Positions 1-9,187 of a DNA stretch of 64,000 bases are shown piece after piece. Below the pieces are notes generated by a model, which saw only the letters and a program-made list of their open reading frames with translations, had not been told where the DNA came from and searched no databases. This stretch comes from Micromonospora inyonensis (GTDB taxonomy: Bacteria > Actinomycetota > Actinomycetes > Mycobacteriales > Micromonosporaceae), in assembly GCF_900091415.1 (NCBI RefSeq), contig NZ_FMHU01000002.1, positions 2,852,001-2,916,000 of the forward strand. The letters are read 5' to 3'. The position numbers and the translations under genes were made by a program. Every line of letters begins with the position of its first letter. Positions within the stretch are counted from its first letter, which is position 1.

Positions 1-54
1 GTTCAGCCAGCCGGGCTCCGGCTGCCACAGCTTGCGTGCGTCGTCCAGATCCAT
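1..54 (-). CDS. 5' end of a gene leaving the left edge (unidentified, possibly a class V aminotransferase)
   Basis: The minus strand from 54 to 1 reads an open frame starting with ATG: MDLDDARKLWQPEPGWLN. Only 18 residues are visible, so the function cannot be read. The phrase EPGWLN resembles what I recall of the N-termini of some actinobacterial class V (PLP-dependent) aminotransferases; that is a memory-based guess. It lies 71 bases downstream of dnaE on the same strand and could be co-transcribed with it. Partial gene; the start choice is tentative. Confidence 0.5.
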   Translation of the reverse strand, partial: MDLDDARKLWQPEPGWLN

Positions 55-125
55 GGGTCCGACGCTAACCGCGCGGTCACGACCCGGTCACAGCCAATTC
101 CCGGTCCCTGGCTCCCGGTCGGCGG

Positions 126-3100
126 TCAGCTCACGTTCGCCGGGCCGAGCACGCTCTTCAGGTCACCCATCAGCGCGGTGGTCGCGGCCACCCGGAACGG
201 CCCGAGCCGCAGCGTGGTGACCTTGCCGCCGTTGAGGAGCCTGACGTGCACCTCGGTGTCGCCGGGATGCAGCACCAGGGTCTCCTTGAGCCGTTCCACC
301 AGCGGCGGCGTGCACCGGTGCACCGGAATGGTCAGGGTGACCGGCTTGCTGCCCGGATTGCTGGTGACGTCGGGGAGTTGCATGTCCATCGCCATGATCC
401 GGGGGGTGTCGTCCCGGCGGTCCACCCGGCCCTTGACCACCACGATCGCGTCCTCGGCGATGTACTGCCCGATCACCTCGTAGGTGTTCGGGAAGAACAG
501 CGTCTCCACCCCACCGGCCAGGTCCTCCAGGGTGGCCGACGCCCAGGCACGACCCTGCTTGGTCACCCGGCGCTGCACGCCGGAGAGGATGCCGGCGAGG
601 GTGACCACCGCACCGTCGGGCACCGAGCCCTCCTCCGACAGCGCGGCGATGGTGCAGTCCGCCGCCGCGCCGAGGACGTGTTCCAGCCCGAACAGCGGGT
701 GGTCGGAGACGTAGAGGCCGAGCATCTCGCGCTCGAAGGCGAGCTTGTCCCGCTTGTCCCACTCGCCGTCGCCGATCACCGGCATCACGGTCGTGCTGGT
801 GGTGTCGGCGTCACCGAAGCCGGCACCGAAGAGGTCGTACTGGCCGACCGCCTCCTTGCGCTTGACGTCGGCGTACGCGTCGATCGCCTCGGCGTGCACG
901 GCGAGCAGGCCCTTACGGGGGTGCCCCAGCGCGTCGAACGCCCCGGCCTTGATCAGGGATTCGATGGTCTTCTTGTTGCAGACCACCGCGTCGACCTTCG
1001 ACAGGAAGTCGTAGAAGTCCGCGTACTCGCCCTTCTCCTCCCGGCAGCGCATGATCGAGGCGACCACGTTCGCGCCGACGTTGCGGACCGCCGCGAGCCC
1101 GAACCGGATGTCCTTCCCGACCGGGGTGAACGGCCCGGCGGAGGTGTTCACGTCCGGCGGCAGGACCTGGATCCGCATCCGGCGGCACTCGGAGAGGTAG
1201 AGCGCCATCTTGTCCTTGTCGTCGCCGACGGAGGTCAGCAACGCGGCCATGTACTCGGCCGGGTAGTGCGCCTTGAGGTACGCCGTCCAGTACGACACCA
1301 GCCCGTACGCCGCGGAGTGCGCCTTGTTGAAGGCGTAGCCGGCGAACGGGACCAGCACGTCCCACACCGCTTGGATCGCCTCGTCGGAGTAGCCGCGCTC
1401 GCGGCAGCCGTCCCGGAACGGGATGAACTCCTTGTCGAGGATCTCCTTCTTCTTCTTGCCCATCGCCCGCCGGAGCAGGTCGGCCTGGCCGAGGGTGTAG
1501 CCGGCGAGGATCTGCGCGGCGCGCTGCACCTGCTCCTGGTAGACGATCAGGCCGTGGGTGGGGGCGAGGATCTCCCGGAGCGGCTCCTCCAGTTCCGGAT
1601 GGATCGGGGTGATCTCCTGGAGGCCGTTCTTGCGCAGCGCGTAGTTGGTGTGCGAGTCCACGCCCATCGGGCCAGGCCGGTAGAGCGCGAGGACGGCGGA
1701 GATGTCCTCGAAGTTGTCCGGCTTCATCAGCCGCAGCAGCGACCGCATCGGCCCGCCGTCGAGCTGGAACACGCCCAGCGTGTCGCCCCGGGCCAGCAGC
1801 TCGTAGGCGGCCTTGTCGTCCAGTTCCAGGCCCAGCAGGTCGAGGTCCTTGCCGTGGTTGAGCTGGATGTTCTTGACCGCGTCGTCGATGATCGTCAGGT
1901 TGCGCAGGCCGAGGAAGTCCATCTTCAACAGCCCGAGCGACTCACACGTCGGGTAGTCGAACTGGGTGATGATCACCCCGTCGGAGTCCCGGCGCATCAG
2001 CGGGATGTGCTCGATGATCGGCTCGGCGGACATGATCACGCCGGCCGCGTGCACGCCGGTTTGCCGGATCAGCCCCTCGATGCCCTTGGCGGTGTCGATC
2101 ACCTTCCGGACGTCCGGGTCGGACTCGTACAGGCCCCGGATCTCGCCGGCCTCGGCGTACCGGGGGTGCTTCGGGTCGAAGATGCCGCCGAGCGGGATGT
2201 CCTTGCCCATCACCGCCGGGGGCATCGCCTTGGTGATCCGGTCACCCACCGCGTACGGGTACCCGAGCACCCGGGCCGAGTCCTTGATGGCGGCCTTCGC
2301 CTTGATCGTGCCGAAGGTGGCGATCTGGGCGACCTTGTCCTCACCCCACTTGTCGGTGACGTACTTGATCACCTCACCGCGCCGACGCTCGTCGAAGTCG
2401 ATGTCGACGTCCGGCATGGAGACCCGCTCGGGGTTCAGGAACCGCTCGAAGATCAGGCCGTGCGGGATCGGGTCCAGGTCGGTGATGCCGAGCGCGTACG
2501 CGACCAGCGAGCCGGCGGCCGAGCCACGGCCGGGACCGACCGCGATGCCCTGGTTCTTCGCCCACTGGATGAAGTCGGCGACCACGAGGAAGTACGACGG
2601 GAAGCCCATCTGGATGATGACGCCCAGTTCGTACTCGGCCTGGACGACGTGCCCCTCCGGGATCCCGCCGGGAAAGCGGCGGGCCAGCCCCTTGAAGGTC
2701 TCCTTGCGGAACCAGGACTCCTCGGTCTCCCCCTCCGGCACCGGGAACCGCGGCATCAGGTTGTGGAACTCGAACATCCCCGCCGGGTCGACCCGTTCGG
2801 CGACCAGCAGGGTGTTGCGGCAGCCCTCCAGCCACACGTCCGAGCCGTCGACCGCCCGCATCTCCTCGGCGGACTTGATGAAGTAGCCGCTGCCGCCGAA
2901 CCTGAATCGGTTCGGGTCGGCGATGTTGCTGCCGGTCTGCACGCAGAGCAGCACGTCGTGCGACTCGGCCTGCGCCTCGTGGGTGTAGTGCGAGTCGTTG
3001 GTGACCACCGGGGGGATGGCCAGCTTCTTGCCGATCTCCAGCAGCCCGTCGCGGACCCGCTTCTCGATGTCCAGGCCGTGGTCCATCAGCTCCAGGAAGT

Positions 3101-3656
3101 AGTTCTCCCGGCCGAAGATCTCCTGGTACCTCGCCGCCGCCTCCAGGGCCTGGGCGTCCTGGCCGAGACGCAGCCGGGTCTGCACCTCACCCGACGGGCA
3201 GCCGGTGGTGGCCATCAGGCCCTCGGCGTGCGCGGCGATCAGCTCGGTGTCCATCCGGGGCCACTTGACGAAGAACCCCTCGGTGTACGCCTTCGAGGTG
3301 AGCGTGAAGAGGTTGTGCAGCCCGGTCCTGTTGCGCGCCCAGATCGTCTTGTGGGTGTAGCCACCGCTACCCGAGACGTCGTCGCTCTTCTGCTCCGGCC
3401 GGCCCCACTTCACCCGCTGCTTGTGGAAGCGCGACTCCGGGGCCACGTACGCCTCGATGCCGAGCACCGGGGTGATCCCGGCGGCCATGGCCTGCTTGTA
3501 GAAGTCGTGCGCGCCGTGCATGTTGCCGTGGTCGGTCATCGCCACCGCCGGCATGCCCAGTCGGCTCGCCTCGGCGAAGAGGTCCTTGAGACGGGCCGCA
3601 CCGTCGAGCATCGAGTACTCCGTGTGCACGTGCAGATGCGCGAACGAGTCGGCCAT
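126..3656 (-). CDS. dnaE: DNA polymerase III alpha subunit (DnaE1 type)
   Basis: Replicative polymerase subunit that extends DNA at the fork within the Pol III holoenzyme. The 1176-residue length is normal for actinobacterial DnaE1. The N-terminal PHP domain shows [13 protein letters not shown] at about residues 7-19 and the [11 protein letters not shown] motif. The palm carries the catalytic acidic motif [12 protein letters not shown] near residue 415 and the [10 protein letters not shown] segment before it. The C-terminal third includes the HhH/OB-fold region ([19 protein letters not shown]). DnaE1 rather than the mutasome DnaE2 is preferred because the PHP metal ligands look intact and no imuA/imuB neighbour is present. 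The ATG at 3656 places the PHP motif at the extreme N-terminus, as expected. No intein is seen. Confidence 0.97.
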   Translation of the reverse strand: MADSFAHLHVHTEYSMLDGAARLKDLFAEASRLGMPAVAMTDHGNMHGAHDFYKQAMAAGITPVLGIEAYVAPESRFHKQRVKWGRPEQKSDDVSGSGGYTHKTIWARNRTGLHNLFTLTSKAYTEGFFVKWPRMDTELIAAHAEGLMATTGCPSGEVQTRLRLGQDAQALEAAARYQEIFGRENYFLELMDHGLDIEKRVRDGLLEIGKKLAIPPVVTNDSHYTHEAQAESHDVLLCVQTGSNIADPNRFRFGGSGYFIKSAEEMRAVDGSDVWLEGCRNTLLVAERVDPAGMFEFHNLMPRFPVPEGETEESWFRKETFKGLARRFPGGIPEGHVVQAEYELGVIIQMGFPSYFLVVADFIQWAKNQGIAVGPGRGSAAGSLVAYALGITDLDPIPHGLIFERFLNPERVSMPDVDIDFDERRRGEVIKYVTDKWGEDKVAQIATFGTIKAKAAIKDSARVLGYPYAVGDRITKAMPPAVMGKDIPLGGIFDPKHPRYAEAGEIRGLYESDPDVRKVIDTAKGIEGLIRQTGVHAAGVIMSAEPIIEHIPLMRRDSDGVIITQFDYPTCESLGLLKMDFLGLRNLTIIDDAVKNIQLNHGKDLDLLGLELDDKAAYELLARGDTLGVFQLDGGPMRSLLRLMKPDNFEDISAVLALYRPGPMGVDSHTNYALRKNGLQEITPIHPELEEPLREILAPTHGLIVYQEQVQRAAQILAGYTLGQADLLRRAMGKKKKEILDKEFIPFRDGCRERGYSDEAIQAVWDVLVPFAGYAFNKAHSAAYGLVSYWTAYLKAHYPAEYMAALLTSVGDDKDKMALYLSECRRMRIQVLPPDVNTSAGPFTPVGKDIRFGLAAVRNVGANVVASIMRCREEKGEYADFYDFLSKVDAVVCNKKTIESLIKAGAFDALGHPRKGLLAVHAEAIDAYADVKRKEAVGQYDLFGAGFGDADTTSTTVMPVIGDGEWDKRDKLAFEREMLGLYVSDHPLFGLEHVLGAAADCTIAALSEEGSVPDGAVVTLAGILSGVQRRVTKQGRAWASATLEDLAGGVETLFFPNTYEVIGQYIAEDAIVVVKGRVDRRDDTPRIMAMDMQLPDVTSNPGSKPVTLTIPVHRCTPPLVERLKETLVLHPGDTEVHVRLLNGGKVTTLRLGPFRVAATTALMGDLKSVLGPANVS

Positions 3657-3877
3657 GCAGAGCGCCCCCCGGGTCTGATCTTCGGCAGTCGGCCTAGCCT
3701 AGTCCCGTCCCGGGGGCCGCTTCCACGGCGCCGCGCGGGTCGCCACGGGTGGCGCTGGTCGCGTCCACCGGCGGTGGGCGTCGGGTCGACAGTCGGTTGC
3801 CGGACTCGACCGGGCCCGCCGGGCGGCGGCCGTCGTAGCCTGGGCCGGACGGCACCCGGCGAGCATGGGACGACCCG

Positions 3878-4441
3878 ATGGCCCTTCCGGACGGTATCGA
3901 GGAGCTGGCCGGCGCGGCGTCGCGGGGCGACCCGGCAGCGCGGGACGCGCTGCTGGCCGCGGTACGCCCGGAGGTGCTGCGCCTCTGCGCCCGGTTGCTG
4001 CCGCACCGGGAGGACGCCGAGGAGGCGTGCCAGGACGCGCTGCTGGCGCTGGCCCAGGGCATCGGCCGGTTCGAGGGGCGGTCGTCGTTCCGCACCTGGC
4101 TCCACCGGCTGACCGCCAACCGGGCCCGCTCGACCTACCGGGTGCTGCGCCGACGGTGGCTGGTGGAGGCCGGTGACGTGCCGCTGCCGGAGCGACCCGA
4201 CCCGCGCCGGACGAGCGTGGTCGCCGGCACCCGGCTCGACCTGCTCGACGCGCTCGACGCGGTCCGCCCCGAACTCGCCGAGGCGGTGACCCTGCGCGAC
4301 GTCCTCGGGTTGGGCTACCGGGAGATCGCCGAGCTGCTCGGCCTGCCCGAGGGGACGGTCAAGTCGCGGATCCACGAGGCCCGCCGGCAACTGCGGGCAC
4401 GGCTGTCCGGAGAGCCCTCGACCGCCGAGGGGCGGCAATGA
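3878..4441 (+). CDS. ECF-type RNA polymerase sigma factor
   Basis: A 187-residue sigma-70-family factor that would direct RNA polymerase to a small regulon. Region 2 covers about residues 25-95 (HREDAEEACQDALLALAQ, then SFRTWLHRLTANRAR, typical of regions 2.1-2.4). Region 4 covers about 125-180 (LRDVLGLGYREIAELLGL followed by the helix-turn-helix GTVKSRIHEARRQLRARL). The region 2-4 linker is short, with no region 3, as in ECF factors. The ATG overlaps nothing upstream. The stop overlaps the next gene by 4 bases (ATGA), so the downstream lipoprotein is translationally coupled. No zinc-binding anti-sigma follows, so control may involve the lipoprotein or another locus. Confidence 0.93.
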   Translation: MALPDGIEELAGAASRGDPAARDALLAAVRPEVLRLCARLLPHREDAEEACQDALLALAQGIGRFEGRSSFRTWLHRLTANRARSTYRVLRRRWLVEAGDVPLPERPDPRRTSVVAGTRLDLLDALDAVRPELAEAVTLRDVLGLGYREIAELLGLPEGTVKSRIHEARRQLRARLSGEPSTAEGRQ

Positions 4442-5019
4442 CCGTGCCGACCCACCGGGGACCCAACGGCCGCCGGAACCGGGTGGGTGGCCGGCTGGCC
4501 CCGCTCACGGTGGTCGTCGTGGCAGTGTCCGGGATGGTCGCGGCGTGCGGCGGCGACGTGCCCGTCTCTCCGCTGCCCGTCCAGCCACCGTCCGCGGCGG
4601 CGACCCGCACTCCCACTCCGCCGGTGACGTCCACGCCGCCGGCCTCCCCGCCGCCGGGTACGCCGGTCGTCGTGCCCACGTCCCGCCGCCCCGCGCCGGT
4701 GACGTCGACGTCCGTGCGGACCCCGCCCGCGACCCGGTCGCCGAGCGGATTGCCCGGCAGCTGCCACGGCGCGGTGCGGTACGACCTGGTGCTGGCCGAG
4801 ACCGAGTTGGCGCTGCTCACCTCGCTCTGCTTCGCCACCGGCGGGGTGCTACGGATCATCGGGATCGGGCCGGGCGAGGTGACCGTGGACCGGGAGGACC
4901 TGGTCTCCCGCAGCTACGAGGGTGGGGTGGTGGACGTCCGGTTCGTCCGCCCCGGCACCGTGGTCGTACGGATTCCGCAGGACGGTACGACGTATCCGGT
5001 CACGGTGGTGGTGCGGTAG
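4438..5019 (+). CDS. Putative lipoprotein coupled to the ECF sigma factor
   Basis: A 193-residue protein with a basic N-terminus, a hydrophobic stretch at about residues 21-36 and a lipobox ending VAAC, so it is probably a lipid-anchored exported protein. A Pro/Thr/Ser-rich linker follows (about residues 40-103, repeated PP, TP and ST), typical of cell-wall-spanning spacers. The compact C-terminal domain contains two cysteines (SCHG and SLCF) that could form a disulfide. The ATG lies inside the sigma-factor stop (ATGA overlap). I do not recognise the globular domain. It may sense an envelope signal for the sigma factor; that is inferred only from the coupling. It converges on the kinase gene with 10 bases between stops. 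Confidence 0.82.
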   Translation: MTVPTHRGPNGRRNRVGGRLAPLTVVVVAVSGMVAACGGDVPVSPLPVQPPSAAATRTPTPPVTSTPPASPPPGTPVVVPTSRRPAPVTSTSVRTPPATRSPSGLPGSCHGAVRYDLVLAETELALLTSLCFATGGVLRIIGIGPGEVTVDREDLVSRSYEGGVVDVRFVRPGTVVVRIPQDGTTYPVTVVVR

Positions 5020-5029
5020 CCGGCCGGGC

Positions 5030-6439
5030 CTACCGCACCCGCACCCCGGCGAGCAGCCGGTCGACGAAGTCGGCCGCGCCGCCGTGCGGAGGCACGACCT
5101 GCACGTAGATCAGCCCGGTACGGCCGGGGCCGAGCCCGGCGGCCTCGACCACCACCGGCCGGCCCCGGTCGCAGGTGAACCGGGCCACCACCCAGTCCAC
5201 GCCCGCCTGCCGGGTGCGCCGCAGGGGCGCGGCTACGCAGGCCGCGTGCGGCCGTTCGGCGACGAAGCCGGCGGGGGTGGTCCGCGCGGCGGTGCTGGCG
5301 GAGAGGCCGACGAAGGCCCCCGGCACGGTCGGGTCGACCGCCCACCGGTGCGGGTCGGGTGACATCACCAGGGCGGGTTCGAGGGTGCCGTCGGCACCGT
5401 ACTGGCCCGCCCAGCCGGTGCCGACGGCTCGCCATCCGGGCGGCAGCGCGACGGTGATCGGTCCGTTCGTCCCGGTGCCGGCGTCCCGGCCGGCGGTGGC
5501 GGTGTCCCCGGCCAGGGCCCCGACGAGGGCGAGCACGGCGACGCCGACCCCGGACCACCGCCCCGGCCGCGCCCCGCCCCGGGCCGGGCCGCCCGGGACT
5601 CGACCGGTCGTCCGCGCGTCGACCCGTCCGGGGCCCGGGGCGGAGGTCACGGCGTGCCGTAGGGCCGCGCGGAAGGCTGCGGCGTCGGGGTGGCGGTCGG
5701 CGGGACGGGGTGCGGTGGCCCGGCGCAGTACGTCCGCCACCCGCGCCGGGACGCCCTCCCGGAGCCGGACCGCCCCGGCCGGGTCCGGCCGGTCCCTCGC
5801 TGGACGCGACGGTGGGGCCGTGCCGAGCAGCCGGACGCCGAGGCGACCCAGCCCGTAGACGTCGGCGCGGGTGTCGACGACCGCGAGCGGGTCGTCCTGT
5901 TCCGGGGCCATGTAGCCGGGGGTGCCGGCCCGGGCGGTGAGGCCGGAGGCGGCGGCGAGCGCCTTGGCCAGTCCGAGATCGGCGACCAGCACGCGCTCGC
6001 CGTCGGGGTGGGACCGGAAGAGGATGTTGCCGGGCGTGAGGTCACGGTGCACCACGCCGTTGCGGTGCAGCACGGCGACGCCGGCCGCGATCTCGGCCAG
6101 CAACTCCAGGGCGACGGGCACGGGCAGCGGACCGGCCGCCAGCCGGTCGCGCAGGCTGCCACCGTCGGCCAGGGCCATCACCGAGTACGGCCGCCCGTCG
6201 GGTAGTTCCCCGACCCCGTGGACCCGGACCAGCCGCTCGTCGTCGAGTCGGCGCAGCAGGCGGGCCTCGTCGAGGAACCGTTCCCGGACCCGCAGGTCGT
6301 GGTGCCAGTTCTCGGCCAGCACCTTGATCGCCACCGGGGAGTCGAGCCCCGGGTCGTGGCCCAACCAGACCGTCGCGAACGAGCCCGTGCCGAGCAGCCG
6401 CTCGATCCGGTACGGCCCGATCCTTTCCGGACTGGTCAC
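5030..6439 (-). CDS. Membrane Ser/Thr protein kinase with external domain (PknB-like family)
   Basis: Hanks-type kinase of 469 residues if it starts at the GTG at 6439. Visible motifs: glycine loop LGTGSFATVWLG (about 16-27), catalytic lysine in VAIKVLAE (K39), HRDLTPGN catalytic loop (about 130), DLGLAK in place of DFG, and GTPGYMAPEQ activation segment. A proline/arginine-rich juxtamembrane stretch leads to one membrane segment (WSGVGVAVLALVGALAG, about residue 300), followed by a roughly 150-residue extracytoplasmic domain with cysteines and no PASTA repeats. The upstream in-frame extension (to 7009) runs over the divergent PadR gene and is rejected. The GTG start places the kinase domain directly at the N-terminus. 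It is divergent from padR with 117 bases between. DLG instead of DFG is common in this family. The ligand is unknown. Confidence 0.92.
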   Translation of the reverse strand: MTSPERIGPYRIERLLGTGSFATVWLGHDPGLDSPVAIKVLAENWHHDLRVRERFLDEARLLRRLDDERLVRVHGVGELPDGRPYSVMALADGGSLRDRLAAGPLPVPVALELLAEIAAGVAVLHRNGVVHRDLTPGNILFRSHPDGERVLVADLGLAKALAAASGLTARAGTPGYMAPEQDDPLAVVDTRADVYGLGRLGVRLLGTAPPSRPARDRPDPAGAVRLREGVPARVADVLRRATAPRPADRHPDAAAFRAALRHAVTSAPGPGRVDARTTGRVPGGPARGGARPGRWSGVGVAVLALVGALAGDTATAGRDAGTGTNGPITVALPPGWRAVGTGWAGQYGADGTLEPALVMSPDPHRWAVDPTVPGAFVGLSASTAARTTPAGFVAERPHAACVAAPLRRTRQAGVDWVVARFTCDRGRPVVVEAAGLGPGRTGLIYVQVVPPHGGAADFVDRLLAGVRVR

Positions 6440-6525
6440 CCACACCACCCCCGCCGCCGGCCCGTCCACCTCTGGTGCGCCGCAACACACTGATCCTACA
6501 CGGCACGATGATGTATCAGTGGACA

Positions 6526-6546
6526 ATAGTGTGTGGCACACAGTAT
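6526..6546. promoter_or_regulatory. 21-bp palindrome, candidate PadR operator
   Basis: A nearly perfect inverted repeat: outer ATA/TAT, inner GTGTG/CACAC-type arms around a central G, with only one pair mismatched besides the centre. It ends 10 bases before the PadR ATG and lies in the 117-base divergent region shared with the kinase. A second partial match (TGT-N8-ACA at 6512-6525) lies beside it. PadR regulators classically bind ATGT-N8-ACAT-like or ATA...TAT palindromes and autorepress. Assignment to this PadR is inferred from position. Confidence 0.5.
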
Positions 6547-6556
6547 CGTGTGACGC

Positions 6557-6898
6557 ATGGTCAGCGATGAGATCCTGCGAACGCACCTCCAGGAGCTGCG
6601 TCGGGGCACCGTGGTGGTGGCGAGTCTGGTCGCCCTGCGCCGCCCCAACTACGGCTACGCGCTGCTCCAACGCCTCTCCGACCACGGGTTCCCGGTCGAC
6701 GCCAACACGCTCTACCCGCTGCTGCGGCGGCTGGAGGAGCAGGGGCTGCTGACCAGCGAGTGGAACACCGAGGAAAGCCGGCCCCGCAAGTTCTACCGAA
6801 CCAGCGAGGAGGGCGCGGCGGTGCTGGGCCGCCTCCTGGACGACCTCGCCACCGTGCAGACCTCCCTCGACGGCCTGATCGAAGGAGCCGACCGATGA
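6557..6898 (+). CDS. PadR-family transcriptional regulator
   Basis: A 113-residue winged-helix regulator. The body is typical PadR: LRRPNYGYALLQRLSDHG, then VDANTLYPLLRRLEEQGLL as the recognition helix and wing, with RPRKFYRTSEEG in the beta-wing and a short C-terminal dimerisation helix. Length is normal. The stop overlaps the next gene by 4 bases (ATGA), which matches the familiar pairing of a PadR regulator with a HAAS/DUF1700-like membrane protein. A strong palindrome lies 10 bases upstream of the ATG, so autoregulation is likely. The effector is unknown. Confidence 0.92.
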   Translation: MVSDEILRTHLQELRRGTVVVASLVALRRPNYGYALLQRLSDHGFPVDANTLYPLLRRLEEQGLLTSEWNTEESRPRKFYRTSEEGAAVLGRLLDDLATVQTSLDGLIEGADR

Positions 6899-7841
6899 CC
6901 TCCCGGACCGACCGCTACCTCGCCGCCACCCTGCGCTCGGTGCCGGTGGCACGGCGCGAGGAGATCGCCACCGAGCTGCGTGCCTCGATCGACGACATGA
7001 TCGAGGCACGCACCACCGACGGACAGGACACCGCCGCCGCGGAGCGGGAGGTGCTCACCGAGCTGGGCGATCCGGCCCAGCTCGCCGCCCGCTACGCCGG
7101 CCGTCGGCTGTATCTCGTCGGCCCGAGGTACTACCTGGCCTGGGAGCGACTGCTGAAGCGGCTGCTCACCTTCCTGCCGGCGACGGTCGGCATCGTCGTC
7201 GGCCTCCTCGGGGCCCTCGACGGCAACGCCGGCGGGCGATCGGCACGGGCATCACCACCGCCCTCTGGGTGGCGGTCCAGCTCGCCTTCTGGGTCACCCT
7301 GGTCTTCGCGGTGCTGGAGCGCACCGACGTCGACCTGAACCTGCCGGGGTGGAGCGTCGACCGACTGGCGGACGAGCGGGCCGACCGGCAGATCCCATTG
7401 ACCGACACCTGTGCGTCGATCGTCTGGCTCGTGCTCGTCATCGCGTACCTGCCGTGGCAGCACTACCGGTCCTTCGTCCCCGACGGTACGGGCGGCGACG
7501 TACCGGTCCTCGACCCGGCACTGTGGAACTTCTGGCTGCCGATCCTGATCGCCGTACCGGTCCTCTGCATCGGCCTGGAGATCGTCACGTACCGGGTCGG
7601 CCGCTGGACGTGGTCGCTGGTCGCGATGAACGCGGCCCTGAACCTGGCGTTCGCCGCACCGGTGGTCTGGCTGCTGCTGACCGACCGGCTGATCAACCCC
7701 GAACTCGTCCGGCGGTTCGACTGGCTCGCCGAGGGCGACAACCTGGACACCGTCACCGCGGCCGTGGTGTCCGGCACGGTGCTGGTCGCGCTCTGGGACG
7801 TCGTCGACAGCGCCGTCAAGGCGTACCGCAGCCGCACCTGA
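6895..7841 (+). pseudogene. HAAS/permease-prefix-domain membrane protein, broken by one frameshift
   Basis: Membrane protein normally co-expressed with PadR regulators. Frame 1 starts at ATG 6895 (MTSRTDRYLAATLRS) and gives the HAAS-like N-terminal helix bundle (RREEIATELRASIDDMIEAR, LTELGDPAQLAARYAGR) and a first membrane helix, and stays intact to about 7230. From about 7236 the sense continues in another frame (AIGTGITTALWVAVQLAFW) through several further membrane segments to the stop at 7841. Adding one G in the GGCGGGC tract near 7231-7237 would restore one ORF of about 315 residues. Both halves keep good codon bias, so the event is recent or is a sequencing error. The pair with PadR is translationally coupled by ATGA. 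Confidence 0.82.
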
Positions 7842-7847
7842 GCCCGC

Positions 7848-7891
7848 CGCGAGAGGCCCGGCACGTCGCCGAACGTGCCGGGCCTCTCGCG
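7848..7891 (+). terminator. Strong hairpin terminator after the PadR/HAAS pair
   Basis: A perfect 19-bp inverted repeat (7848-7866 and 7873-7891) with a 6-base loop, starting 6 bases past the stop at 7841. There is no U-tract, as is usual for high-GC actinomycete terminators. Confidence 0.75.
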
Positions 7892-8114
7892 TACCCGAGC
7901 CGGTCCCGTCGCCCGATGGTCTAGAGTCACCGGGGTGACTGCCGGGTCGGCCATGGGCCATGAACGAGTGGGGTTCCCGGCCCTGGCGTGACCGCCGGGT
8001 CGGCGAGAGGGCCGCCTCTCCCCCGTTTCCTTCGTCTTCTTCACTCCCGCCGCGCCGGTGCGCGATATGCACCGGCGGCCGGCGACCCCTGACGCGGAAA
8101 AGAAGGAACGGGAA

Positions 8115-8951
8115 TTGCCGAACCACTTCAACGACGCCATCATCGACGAGTTCCGGGCCAACAACGGGCGGGTCGGCGGCATGTTCACCGACAGTCGCCT
8201 CCTGCTGCTCACCACCACCGGGGCGCGCACCGGACGGCCGCACACCACCCCGCTGGGATACCTGCCCGACACCGGCGACCGGCTTCTGGTCGTCGCCTCG
8301 GCCGGCGGGTCACCCCGGCACCCGGCCTGGTACCACAACATCCGGGCCAACCCGATCGTCACCGTCGAGGACGGTGCCTTCACCTACCAGGCCGAGGCGA
8401 CCGTCCTCACCGGAGCGGAGCGGGACCGGATCTTCGCCCGGATCGTCGAGGTCGCCCCGGGGTACGCCGACTACCAGGCGAAGGCCACCCGGGTCATTCC
8501 CGTGGTCGGACTGACGCAGGTCGCCCCCGGACCGCCGAACGCCTCCTCGTTCGGCGAGGGACTACGGGTCGTCCACGACGCGTTCCGGCTGGAACTGGCC
8601 GCGATCCGCCGCGAGGTCGCCGAGTCGGGTCCGGGCCTCGGCGCCCAACTGCGGATCAACTGCCTGAGCCTCTGCCAGGGGCTGGGGTACCACCACCGGA
8701 TGGAGGACGACGGGATCTTCCCGACCCTGGCCGGGCAGCCCGGCACCGCCGCCGTCCTGGACCGGCTCCGGGTCGAACACAAACGGATCGCCGCGCTCCT
8801 CGCCCAGCTCCAGCAGCTTCTCGCCGACCCCGCCGCCGACGCAGCGCGGCTGCGCGCCGAGGTCGACCGGCTCACCGGTGAGGTGGAGGAGCACCTGACG
8901 TACGAGGAGGAGCACCTCATTCCCCTGATGGAGGGCCCCGGGCAGGGCTGA
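8115..8951 (+). CDS. Deazaflavin (F420)-type nitroreductase fused to a hemerythrin-like domain
   Basis: Two-domain protein of 278 residues. Residues about 1-140 match the DDN/F420-dependent quinone-reductase fold: NNGRVGGMF, LLLTTTGARTGRPHTTPL, and GGSPRHPAWYHNIRANP with the usual VTVEDG. Residues about 150-270 form a four-helix hemerythrin-like domain with likely iron ligands in VVHDAFR, YHHRMEDDGIFP, RVEHKRI and TYEEEHLIPL. Likely a cytoplasmic redox or oxygen/NO-responsive enzyme; the substrate is unknown. I chose the TTG at 8115 because AAGGA sits 7 bases upstream and family members start just before the FRANNGRVGG motif; GTG 8058 or ATG 8067 would add up to 19 charged residues and have no ribosome site. 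A hairpin follows at 8966. Confidence 0.85.
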   Translation: MPNHFNDAIIDEFRANNGRVGGMFTDSRLLLLTTTGARTGRPHTTPLGYLPDTGDRLLVVASAGGSPRHPAWYHNIRANPIVTVEDGAFTYQAEATVLTGAERDRIFARIVEVAPGYADYQAKATRVIPVVGLTQVAPGPPNASSFGEGLRVVHDAFRLELAAIRREVAESGPGLGAQLRINCLSLCQGLGYHHRMEDDGIFPTLAGQPGTAAVLDRLRVEHKRIAALLAQLQQLLADPAADAARLRAEVDRLTGEVEEHLTYEEEHLIPLMEGPGQG

Positions 8952-8965
8952 CCGTCGCCGTGGTC

Positions 8966-8997
8966 CCGGAGTCCGGCCGGGGCCGGCCGGACTCCGG
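8966..8997 (+). terminator. Hairpin terminator
   Basis: Inverted repeat of CCGGAGTCCGGCC-type arms (8966-8980 and 8983-8997), 15 bases after the preceding stop. The innermost pairs cannot form, so the real stem is about 12-13 bp with a small GC loop. Confidence 0.65.
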
Positions 8998-9187
8998 GGC
9001 GTGACCGCGCCCTACCTCATGGGAATCGACGGTGCGGCGCCACCGCCCGACCGGTGGCAATTCCGGACCGGGTGGACAGGCCGAACACTCTGGACAGTGG
9101 CCGGGCACCGCCCAGATCATGAAGCCAACCGGTCGGGTGGCGTGTGGGGCTCCACCGACTCCAGTTTCACCCCTGAGTAGGTGAACA

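Noticed and set aside
246..4112. Very long plus-strand open frame opposite dnaE
   Set aside because: It is the antisense of dnaE; it has Arg/Val/Asp-biased low-information sequence and no domain, as expected in high-GC shadow frames.
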